A stretch of 41,286 nt of DNA from Candidatus Gastranaerophilales bacterium (GTDB lineage: Bacteria > Cyanobacteriota > Vampirovibrionia > Gastranaerophilales > Gastranaerophilaceae), in contig CAJUNK010000001.1 of assembly GCA_910587815.1 (NCBI GenBank), positions 1 through 41,286 on the forward strand, given 5' to 3'. Position 1 is the stretch's first letter; the number at the start of each line of letters is the position of its first letter. This document shows, piece after piece, positions 7,794 through 14,470 of this stretch. The position numbers were made by a program, and so were the translations under genes. The notes below the pieces were generated by a model. That model saw only the letters and a list, made by a program, of their open reading frames with translations, was not told the DNA's origin and made no database searches.

Positions 7794-8276
7794 ATGATTA
7801 ATTCAATTCAATCAAATTTAAATTTTACCGGTGCAGTACATATAGGCGGAAAAACTCGTGAAGATAAGGCGAATACTGCAAGAAGTATTGGTGAATTTGG
7901 AGATTTTGCAGGCAGAAATAATGAGAAAATTTTAATTAATGCATTAAAGGATTTTTCATTGAATTTGGCTAAAACAACTGATCCTGCAAAAGAATATTCT
8001 GTAGGTTTTAGTTTCTATACAGAAGGTTTTAATCAATATACAATGGCTGTACATACACAGGAACTTGGCGATGAACAGTCAAAAACAGTATTATTCACAA
8101 AAAAAGACTTAACGGAAGAAGATGATAAATCGACTGGGAAATCTAAATCTGTACCAAAAATGATTTGTGAAATGTTTGATAATGCTTCAGATGGTATAAC
8201 CGATAGACTTGGTCTTGATTATCATACAAGAACAAAAAATAAACATGCAAATGAGGTTTTTGATATTATTGCATAA
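7794..8276 (+). CDS. Unknown protein with short N-terminal LNFTG tag
   Basis: The 160-residue product is of unknown function and I recognise no domain. It begins MINSIQSNLNFTGAV, a short segment resembling the starts of the proteins at 24998 and 40691. The rest is soluble-looking, with alternating hydrophobic strand patterns (YSVGFSFYTEGFNQYTMAVHTQ) and a charged, Lys/Asp-rich loop around residues 112-125, and no membrane segment. I place the start at ATG 7794 because GAAGGT lies at a proper distance; the longer reading frame starting at 7764 would have to include the ribosome site and begins about at the transcription start. It is a single-gene unit with a clear terminator. Confidence 0.75.
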   Translation: MINSIQSNLNFTGAVHIGGKTREDKANTARSIGEFGDFAGRNNEKILINALKDFSLNLAKTTDPAKEYSVGFSFYTEGFNQYTMAVHTQELGDEQSKTVLFTKKDLTEEDDKSTGKSKSVPKMICEMFDNASDGITDRLGLDYHTRTKNKHANEVFDIIA

Positions 8277-8301
8277 TAAAAACTAAATAAGAAAAATTTT
8301 T

Positions 8302-8329
8302 AAAAGTCCCTATTTGTAGGGACTTTTTA
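8302..8329. terminator. Strong bidirectional terminator
   Basis: An 11-bp perfect stem (AAAAGTCCCTA / TAGGGACTTTT) with a 4-base loop is followed by T-rich sequence in both directions. It separates the convergent 7794-8276 gene and the protease gene ending at 8335. Confidence 0.9.
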
Positions 8330-8334
8330 TAATG

Positions 8335-9048
8335 CTATCTTTTACTTATTGATGCCATTTTAGATTTTGTAAGGCTTATAAAATCCTTTGCATAGTTTAC
8401 GGGAACTGCAAAACCTATACCTATATTGGATCTATTGTTATCAGGATTGTAGATAGATTGATTTATTCCTATTACTTCTCCGTTTAAATTTAATAATGGT
8501 CCGCCTGAACATCCTGGGTTTATTGCAGCATCTGTTTGGATTTTTTTCCTTTGATAGTCAATTCTTGAAATGATTCCTGTGGTCAATGTGCCTCTAAAGC
8601 CAAAAGGGTTTCCTATTGCAAGTACTCTTTGTCCTACTTTTACACTTTCACTGTTTCCAAAAGAAATAGTTGGAAGTGGGTTTTTGGGGTTTATTTTAAT
8701 TATTGCAAGATCATTTTTATCCTTTAAAACAGCAAGCACTTCGCCTTTGTAGCTTTGTCCGTTAGATGTTGTAACTTCTATGCTTTTTGCTTTATTTATA
8801 ACATGGGAACTTGTTAAAATTGCACCTCTTGGGTCTATAACACAGCCTGTGCCTGATGAAACACCTTCATCTACCTGCGCATCAATTGCAACTATCGCAG
8901 GTGTTATTCTTTCATAAATTTTTGTGAAAGAAGATTCTTCAGAGGCAGCTGCAAATGAAGGTTGTGTAATAATATTTAAAGGCATGGAAAAAGACAACAA
9001 AAGTGATAAAATTATAAGTGAAAAATATTTTTTCAATGTTGTATACAT
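8335..9048 (-). CDS. Exported trypsin-like serine protease (HtrA/Deg type) without PDZ domain
   Basis: Residues 1-34 form a signal peptide or signal anchor (basic start, long hydrophobic core, FAAA near the likely cleavage point), so the enzyme should act outside the inner membrane. The trypsin-fold catalytic triad is visible: His82 in LTSSHVIN, Asp113 in DKNDLAIIKI and Ser181 in NPGCSGGPL. The protein ends about 45 residues after the Ser region, so it has only the protease domain; standard HtrA/DegP proteins carry one or two PDZ domains after it. Two cysteines, Cys69 near the first strand and Cys180 next to the active Ser, replace the more common residues. A ribosome site (GGAG) lies nine bases before the ATG. 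Likely a cell-envelope quality-control or processing protease. Confidence 0.88.
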   Translation of the reverse strand: MYTTLKKYFSLIILSLLLSFSMPLNIITQPSFAAASEESSFTKIYERITPAIVAIDAQVDEGVSSGTGCVIDPRGAILTSSHVINKAKSIEVTTSNGQSYKGEVLAVLKDKNDLAIIKINPKNPLPTISFGNSESVKVGQRVLAIGNPFGFRGTLTTGIISRIDYQRKKIQTDAAINPGCSGGPLLNLNGEVIGINQSIYNPDNNRSNIGIGFAVPVNYAKDFISLTKSKMASISKR

Positions 9049-9108
9049 TCAATAATACTCCAATTTATGACATATTTAAATTAAAGCATTGCCTGGCTTA
9101 AAATTAAA

Positions 9109-9137
9109 TTGCCTCAAGAGTTTAAGTGTGTTATAAT
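9109..9137 (+). promoter_or_regulatory. Sigma70-type promoter of ycf23
   Basis: TTGCCT (9109-9114) and a perfect TATAAT (9132-9137) are separated by 17 bp. Transcription would begin near 9144, and the ribosome site AAAGGAA follows just before the ATG at 9166. An in-frame TTG at 9109 is part of the -35 box, not a start codon. Confidence 0.65.
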
Positions 9138-9165
9138 TCTTCTAGCTTTTACGAAAGGAAAAAAA

Positions 9166-9951
9166 ATGAGAAATATTGATGTTTTTAAAAGACATTTAAG
9201 GGAGAGACGTGCAGTAAAAATTATCTCCGGCATTGATAACTTTGACATTGAAAGCGTTAAAAATGTAGCAAAAGCAGCGCAGCTTGGTTTTGCAAGTGCT
9301 GTTGATGTTGCAGCCAGCGAAGAAGTTATTAAAGCTGCAAAACAAAATACTAAATTACCTGTTTTTGTATCTTCAGTTGAGCCTTTTAAACTTGCAAAGG
9401 CAATTCAATGGGGTGCAGATGCTATTGAAATAGGAAATTTTGATGCTCTTTATAAACAAGGACTTGATTTTGGCGCAGATGATGTTTATGAGATTACTCT
9501 TGAAACTTTAACTTTAACTCCAAACGGTGTTTTTACATGTGTTACAATTCCTGGCAACATTGACGTAGCCGAACAGATTGAACTTGCAAGAAAGTTAGAA
9601 CTTCTTGGTATTGATTTAATCCAAACAGAAGGCACTAAAAAAGGCGCTGTTGAAAAGGCAAAAAGCGCGCAGGAATTTTTGAACCTTGCAAAAACTACAA
9701 TTTCTAACACTATGGAAATTGCAAGACACGTTGGTACACCTATTATGACAGCATCAGGCGTTAATTCTGATACTGCACCTTTAGCTTTTGCAGCTGGTGC
9801 AAGCGCTGTTGGCGTTGGTTCTGCTGTAAATAGGCAAGAAACACAAATCGGTATGATAAATGCTGTTAGAAAAGTTGTTGGCTCTGTTGCATACAGGGAT
9901 TCATTTAGACGTGACCTTTATGAAGCAAATCAACACCTTTTTGTAAAATAG
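9166..9951 (+). CDS. ycf23: Ycf23/DUF561 TIM-barrel family protein
   Basis: The 261-residue protein matches the Ycf23 (DUF561) family, known from cyanobacteria and plastid genomes of algae; its biochemical role is unproven. Recognisable stretches are the N-terminal RRAVKIISGIDNFD, the strand AVDVAASEEV, WGADAIEIGNFDALY, the LTLTPNG segment, IQTEGT, and the C-terminal barrel end ASGVNSDTAPLAFAAGASAVGVGSAVN (in part). The repeated strand-helix pattern suits a TIM barrel of the NanE/phosphate-binding type. The start is ATG 9166 behind AAAGGAA. It is monocistronic with a clear promoter and a following hairpin. Its presence is the main taxonomic clue for a cyanobacterial relative. Confidence 0.85.
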   Translation: MRNIDVFKRHLRERRAVKIISGIDNFDIESVKNVAKAAQLGFASAVDVAASEEVIKAAKQNTKLPVFVSSVEPFKLAKAIQWGADAIEIGNFDALYKQGLDFGADDVYEITLETLTLTPNGVFTCVTIPGNIDVAEQIELARKLELLGIDLIQTEGTKKGAVEKAKSAQEFLNLAKTTISNTMEIARHVGTPIMTASGVNSDTAPLAFAAGASAVGVGSAVNRQETQIGMINAVRKVVGSVAYRDSFRRDLYEANQHLFVK

Positions 9952-9978
9952 TTTTATCGAAAATATGAAAAGATAATT

Positions 9979-10007
9979 TTAAACCGCTCCTTTAAAGAGC
10001 GGTTTAA
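9979..10007. terminator. Hairpin between convergent ycf23 and glycosyltransferase genes
   Basis: An 11-bp perfect stem (TTAAACCGCTC / GAGCGGTTTAA) with a 7-base loop lies between the two convergent genes. The T-tract is short on either side, so termination efficiency is uncertain, but location and GC-rich core suit a shared terminator. Confidence 0.65.
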
Positions 10008-10039
10008 TTATATGATGCTTCTTAAAATTGAAGAAATAT

Positions 10040-11623
10040 CTAGTTGCTAGGTTTATTCTTATTTGCCATATCATTTATTATGTTTGAAATTTTTTGCGGC
10101 ATAAACCCTTGGCATGTGTTCCAAATTAAGGTTTGCACAGCAGGTTCAATATTTTGAGGACCACTTTTATATTTACATGTGCCTTTTAATAAATCTACTG
10201 TGCCATCCTGGCATGATTCAAAATGTCCGCAATTTTGACAAACTTTTAATATAAAACCTTTGCTTTTTAATTTTCTTGAAATGTCTTCCATCGCATCATA
10301 CATTCTAAGGTGCGCATCTGATACAAACCTTCTTTTTTTGAAACGGAAAACAACCTTTCTCATTCCATCTTCTGAAACCAGGTCTAATTTGCAGATTAAA
10401 TCTTTTCTGCCGTCTGAAACAATTGAATTTACTGTTGCAGAATTAACATTTTCATCTTCATGGATTTGTTTTTGAATACCTTTAAGGGAAATTTTCTTTG
10501 TTACAACTTTAAAATTCAGCATAAATGAACATGCTGGATATAAAAACAAGTATAATAAAGATTTAATGTTTAATGCAGCAGCCAAAATGCCGGTTAAAGT
10601 ACTAAATGCGCCAAGTACGCCAAGATGCAGAACGTATTTAAAACCAATGCCTGTTAAAAATGTAAATGAAGAATATAAAAGTGCTGCATAAACAATGAGG
10701 GCAAAAAGAGCACCTGGCTTTAGGGTTGAAAATACAAATTCAATAAAATACCAAGGTTTTTTATGTAAAAGTGGTACATAATATTTAAATAATGAATATC
10801 TTGATGATAGATTTGCAGTGCTCGCATCAAAATTTTCAACATCCACAGATGTTGACATAAAAGGACAATACATAGGTTTTAGATTATTGCTTGCAAGAAA
10901 AAGAGAGTATTTTAATTCATCATTTCTTGTCTCAAAACATATTCTGCCCGTTTTTTCAAGCACATCAGATGTTATGGCGCAATTGTTTCCATCAATTACC
11001 TGTGCTAGTTCAAACATTCTTCTTGAAATGTTTACAGTATTATTTACAAAATGCTGGTGTGCATTTAAAATTTCATATTTTAATTTATAAAACCAGGTTT
11101 TAGATGAGGTTCTGACATCAAGTTTTCCTGTTAAAATGGTGTTTTCTTCATAAATATTTTTGTTCACCATCTCTAAATAATTATCTGCAACAGTCCTATC
11201 TGCCCCTAAAAATACAAAAGCATCAAATTTATTTTCAGGTAAAAGCCTTTCAACAAACATAGATACAGCTTTATCCTTAGAAAAGAATTCAGGATTTTCA
11301 ATATAGTGCACTATTGCCCCATAAACACATTCAGGCAGATAATTGACAGAATCTTTTTCCCTTTGGGCTATAACATGTACTGAATAATTTTGCTTTGAAT
11401 AGGTTTGGTTATTTAATGTTTCTAATAATTCGCCAAGTCTTTTATGTTTACTGTTTGCCCAAATGACAACACATAATTTATTTTCTTTAAGATTCATCTG
11501 CTGCATATAATGTTCATTTTTTAGAAACCTTTTTCTCCAAAAGGCTTTAAAATTGAGTGTAAATAAGTATATGCAATAAAGGATGAGATATAAAAATAAT
11601 AAAAACAAAATAAAATTTATCAT
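10040..11623 (-). CDS. Membrane glycosyltransferase-2-like protein with Cys-rich C-terminal domain
   Basis: Residues 1-25 are a membrane anchor. Residues about 50-290 look like a family-2 glycosyltransferase: an initial strand CVVIWANSKH, a LLETLNNQTY helix, and FVFLGADRTVADNYL in the position of the DxD loop, here reduced to a single Asp followed by Arg. Three more membrane helices follow (about 303-372), typical of processive or lipid-linked enzymes. The C-terminal 150 residues form an extra soluble domain containing Cys462, Cys465, Cys471, Cys483 and Cys504, suggesting a bound metal or iron-sulfur cluster. I do not know this fusion. Sugar substrate and product are unknown; envelope polysaccharide is a guess. 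No Shine-Dalgarno precedes the ATG; a TAAAAT hexamer ends six bases before it. Confidence 0.7.
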   Translation of the reverse strand: MINFILFLLFLYLILYCIYLFTLNFKAFWRKRFLKNEHYMQQMNLKENKLCVVIWANSKHKRLGELLETLNNQTYSKQNYSVHVIAQREKDSVNYLPECVYGAIVHYIENPEFFSKDKAVSMFVERLLPENKFDAFVFLGADRTVADNYLEMVNKNIYEENTILTGKLDVRTSSKTWFYKLKYEILNAHQHFVNNTVNISRRMFELAQVIDGNNCAITSDVLEKTGRICFETRNDELKYSLFLASNNLKPMYCPFMSTSVDVENFDASTANLSSRYSLFKYYVPLLHKKPWYFIEFVFSTLKPGALFALIVYAALLYSSFTFLTGIGFKYVLHLGVLGAFSTLTGILAAALNIKSLLYLFLYPACSFMLNFKVVTKKISLKGIQKQIHEDENVNSATVNSIVSDGRKDLICKLDLVSEDGMRKVVFRFKKRRFVSDAHLRMYDAMEDISRKLKSKGFILKVCQNCGHFESCQDGTVDLLKGTCKYKSGPQNIEPAVQTLIWNTCQGFMPQKISNIINDMANKNKPSN

Positions 11624-11635
11624 TGCATTATTTTA
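11624..11635 (-). promoter_or_regulatory. Putative -10 element giving a leaderless glycosyltransferase mRNA
   Basis: On the minus strand TAAAAT (complement of 11630-11635) ends six bases before the ATG at 11623 and there is no ribosome site between. Transcription from this element would start about at the A of the start codon. The -35 region is not clear. Confidence 0.35.
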
Positions 11636-11676
11636 AATAAAAAAGTATTAAAAATCTAGCTTTTTTTACGATATTT

Positions 11677-11692
11677 TGCGATAATTATACCT
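11677..11692 (+). promoter_or_regulatory. Extended -10 promoter at the mlaE start
   Basis: TGCGATAAT (TG at 11677-11678, hexamer GATAAT at 11680-11685) is an extended -10 element with no good -35 box. The ATG begins eight bases after the hexamer start region ends at 11685, and no Shine-Dalgarno is present, so the mRNA is probably leaderless or nearly so. Confidence 0.45.
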
Positions 11693-12433
11693 ATGATTTT
11701 ATTTTTAGGACAATGTGTAGAAAATTTCATAGAATCTGTCAAATATACATTCAAGGGAAATGTTACCTTTAAAAGCGTAATATCACAAGCAGCGAAGATT
11801 GGTTTTGATTCTTTAGGTATTTCTTTAATGATTGTTATGATTGCATCTTCCGTTATAGCGCTTCAGGTTTCAAAACAATTTTTAATGAGCGGGGCAGAAG
11901 ATTACATAGGCGGGTTTTTAGGGGTTGCTTTAATTAGAGAAATTGCGCCAGGTTTTGCTGCACTTGCAATAGGTGCAAGGGCAGGAACAGCAATAACAGC
12001 CCAAATTGCCAATATGAAAGTAACATCCCAGGTGGATGCAATGAAAGTTCTTGGGGTTAATCCTATCGGATACTATTTTGCACCAAGAATTATAGCAGGC
12101 GCTTTTAGCGTTATGTTTGTTGTTATATTGGCTGAATTTTTAGGTGTTTTAGGTGGTATGGCTGTTTCTTATTTTTCAATCAGCCTGCATCCAAACAGAT
12201 ATTTTAATTCTGTATGGCTTATGTTTAATACAAAAGATATCTATATTAGTGTATTAAAAGGATTTATCTTTGGCGGGATAATATCTACAATTTGTTCAAC
12301 TGTTGGATACAACACAACAGGTGGTGCTAAAAATGTAGGCGATTCTACTACAAAATCTGCAATATTGTGCACAATTTATCTTCTTTTGGCAGATTTACTT
12401 ATAGGTTTTTTATTTTACACAAGTAATTACTAA
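11693..12433 (+). CDS. mlaE: MlaE/YrbE-type permease of an MCE lipid transporter
   Basis: This 246-residue integral membrane protein matches the MlaE permease family (cyanobacterial and chloroplast TGD1 relatives), the membrane part of ABC systems that move phospholipids across the envelope. The family core is clear: LIREIAPGFAALAIGARAG followed by TAQIANMKVTSQVDAMKVLG and the PRIIAG segment, then hydrophobic helices to the C-terminus. Its ATPase (MlaF) and MCE substrate-binding (MlaD) partners are not in the window, which is common in cyanobacteria where these genes are scattered. The start at 11693 lacks a ribosome site but fits family length. It is divergent from the glycosyltransferase gene with a 69-bp shared promoter region. 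Confidence 0.9.
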   Translation: MILFLGQCVENFIESVKYTFKGNVTFKSVISQAAKIGFDSLGISLMIVMIASSVIALQVSKQFLMSGAEDYIGGFLGVALIREIAPGFAALAIGARAGTAITAQIANMKVTSQVDAMKVLGVNPIGYYFAPRIIAGAFSVMFVVILAEFLGVLGGMAVSYFSISLHPNRYFNSVWLMFNTKDIYISVLKGFIFGGIISTICSTVGYNTTGGAKNVGDSTTKSAILCTIYLLLADLLIGFLFYTSNY

Positions 12434-12607
12434 ATTCTGTTTTTCATTTTAGATAACCTTAAAATGCTTGGTATGCTTTGAGTTTTCTATTTTTTGTTAC
12501 AAAAAATAATAAATTACCTATGCGTATTATATAAAAACTACCCGTTCAGGTAGTGTATAAAGTTCAACTTTCGTTTCAGACTATAATCAAAAGTTGTTTT
12601 TATTTTC

Positions 12608-12637
12608 TTGTTACAAATTTGAAATCCCCGTTATAAA
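12608..12637 (+). promoter_or_regulatory. Putative promoter of the histidine kinase gene
   Basis: TTGTTA (12608-12613) and TATAAA (12632-12637) are 18 bp apart, upstream of AAAGG and the ATG at 12659. In an AT-rich background such matches occur by chance, so confidence is moderate. The gap further left (12434-12607) holds a 6-bp hairpin ACTACC/GGTAGT at 12538-12554 that could end the mlaE transcript. Confidence 0.35.
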
Positions 12638-12658
12638 TATAAAAGGTTATTAGATAGT

Positions 12659-13930
12659 ATGAACAAAACAAATATCCAAAATGCGCAAAGCAACAGAATT
12701 GGAAACTTGAGACAGGAAGAATGTGATTCTATATTGGAATTTTTATTTAAAGAACAAGCTCCTGAAGAAAAAAATCTTGAAGATTATGTTGGCAAATATT
12801 TAGAAAGCCAGGAAAAATGGCGTCTTGTATTTGATTGTATGCAAGAAATTAGTATCTCATCAGATATTAACAGTTATTTATTTGAATTAATTGATGGTGT
12901 AAAAAATATTTTACCTTCACTTAAAATAGCTGTTGTAATTTATGATAAAAAAGCTGGGAAAAATAAAATATTTACAAGAGAGAATGATGCAAAAATTGCA
13001 TATATTTCAGATTCTATTTTTCCATTGTTAAACATGTATGACGCGCATCTTGAGATTGTTAAATATTATACAAATGCAAATTATAATCCTAACTATAAAA
13101 TCTTGCCGTTAGAAGCGGATGAAATTGAACTTGGGTATATTTATTTTGAAACAGCAGAAGATTATGATGATTCAGACATTGGATATTTTGAAAAACTATG
13201 CTGCCATATAATTTCTGCTATTGAAACTGTAGAATTGTACAATGGTGTTAAAAACGAAAATAATGAAAGAATAGATTCTATTACAAGCTTTTCCCATGAA
13301 ATAAAAACCCCACTAAATAGTATAATAGCTTATATAGAGCTTTTGGGAAAAAATTCTGCTCATCTTTCTAGTGAATTAAAAAATTATGTTGAAAATATTA
13401 AAATAAGTTCTCATCAATTAAAAGGGCTTTTAGCTGATATTATAGAAAGTACAAAAATACAGTGTGGTAAAATAACCATAAGAAAGCAAAGCTTTGAAAT
13501 TCGTCGTGCTATTGAAGATGTACTTAAAATATTCAATTTTTCAATAAATGAAAAGAAAATCAATATAAATCCTGCTTTAATGCAAGCAAATATAGTGTCT
13601 GATTATACAAAATTCAATCAAATTCTTTATAATCTAATCAGCAATGCAATTAAATTTTCCGATGTTGGAGGTACTATTGATATAACTTCTTGGGTGGAAG
13701 AAAATAAATATTGTTTTGAAATTAAAAATGAGGGTGATTATATAGATAAAAATGAGGTTGAGAAGATATTTAAATTTTTGCACAAAACAAATACAGACCC
13801 ATTGAAAAACCCTGAAGGTTCAGGAATCGGGCTGAGTGTTACAAAGCAGTTGATTGAAGCTTTAGATGGAACTCTTGAATTTAAAAGCAGCGAACAAGAA
13901 ACAGTTTTTAGTTTTTGTCTTGCTTTGTAA
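12659..13930 (+). CDS. Cytoplasmic GAF-like sensor histidine kinase, orphan
   Basis: The 423-residue protein has no membrane segment. Residues about 50-195 resemble a GAF-type sensory domain (strand-rich, with ELGYIYFETAEDYDDSDIGYFEKLC before the linking helix). A HisKA helix follows with the phospho-acceptor His213 in FSHEIKTPLNS. The ATPase domain has an N-box NLISNAIKFSD (about 329-339) and a G2 box GSGIGLSVTKQL, but the G1 region reads IKNEGDYID instead of the usual DxGxGI. A short, probably loose lid separates them. No response regulator gene is adjacent, so the partner is unknown. Signal unknown. The kinase may still be active because N-box and G2 are intact; the altered G1 box lowers certainty. 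Confidence 0.85.
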   Translation: MNKTNIQNAQSNRIGNLRQEECDSILEFLFKEQAPEEKNLEDYVGKYLESQEKWRLVFDCMQEISISSDINSYLFELIDGVKNILPSLKIAVVIYDKKAGKNKIFTRENDAKIAYISDSIFPLLNMYDAHLEIVKYYTNANYNPNYKILPLEADEIELGYIYFETAEDYDDSDIGYFEKLCCHIISAIETVELYNGVKNENNERIDSITSFSHEIKTPLNSIIAYIELLGKNSAHLSSELKNYVENIKISSHQLKGLLADIIESTKIQCGKITIRKQSFEIRRAIEDVLKIFNFSINEKKININPALMQANIVSDYTKFNQILYNLISNAIKFSDVGGTIDITSWVEENKYCFEIKNEGDYIDKNEVEKIFKFLHKTNTDPLKNPEGSGIGLSVTKQLIEALDGTLEFKSSEQETVFSFCLAL

Positions 13931-14310
13931 AATGTATTTTACGGTAAATTTTCTTTTGTATTAGAAAAAATAAATGAAAATAATTCTAACAAAAGATTTT
14001 CCATAAATATTTTATTAAAATTGAAATTTTTGCAAAATAAAAACGCCTTTTTCTAAAAGATTTAGGCGTTTATCAAATTGTGTTTGTGTTAGGTATAATA
14101 CTTACTTATTTCGGTATCTTTTGTGTTGTTGTTAAGTTTTTCGGAGTTCTAGTATATTAAATGGGGTTGCTTAATATTACTAATTAGATTTTTAATTTCG
14201 TGTAATATCTACACTCTATTAAAAACCATGAAAATTTTTATTTGCTAATTTTTAGATTAATAAAGTGTTTTTGTTACATTAATTAACAAAATATAAAAAT
14301 AAATATGCAA
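13931..14310. other. Gene-free AT-rich gap
   Basis: I see no open reading frame with coding character here. The only structure is a hairpin at 14041-14071 (AAACGCCT / AGGCGTTT, 15-base loop) with a weak T-rich tail, possibly the terminator of the kinase gene. The remainder is AT-rich sequence in which no promoter points at a downstream plus-strand gene. Confidence 0.6.
14041..14071 (+). terminator. Possible terminator downstream of the histidine kinase
   Basis: An 8-bp perfect stem (AAACGCCT at 14041-14048, AGGCGTTT at 14064-14071) encloses a 15-base loop; only a short T-rich tail follows. It lies 110 bp past the kinase stop, so it may instead be a free-standing structured element. Confidence 0.4.
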
Positions 14311-14314
14311 ATGA

Positions 14315-14470
14315 TGTTGGCTCCTGTGGGTGCTTCACCCCGGTGGGCTCACATCCTATCCCACAGGGATGACATTATCTGTAGCATTCGTACCTCGTGC
14401 ACAGCTAAGGCCTCGTCGCCATCGCAATGTTCCAGTCGCTTGTTTTCACAAGCTCCTTGGAAACACCGGC
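14315..14470. repeat. GC-rich structured island flush with the msbA stop codon
   Basis: Bases 14321-14470 contain 83 G/C of 150 (55 percent), far above the surrounding sequence. Two nested hairpins are visible: CCTGTGGG (14323-14330) with CCCACAGG (14360-14367), and TTCCA (14430-14434) with TGGAA (14458-14462) enclosing GCTTGT/ACAAGC (14438-14453). The island ends directly at the stop codon of the ABC transporter gene. Short open frames across it have no ribosome site or coding character. It looks like a mobile or dispersed repeat or a structured 3' untranslated element; which one cannot be decided from one copy. Confidence 0.55.

Noticed and set aside
9109..9165. TTG 9109 as start of a longer Ycf23
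   Set aside because: The TTG is part of a -35 box, TATAAT lies inside the extension, and a ribosome site precedes ATG 9166.
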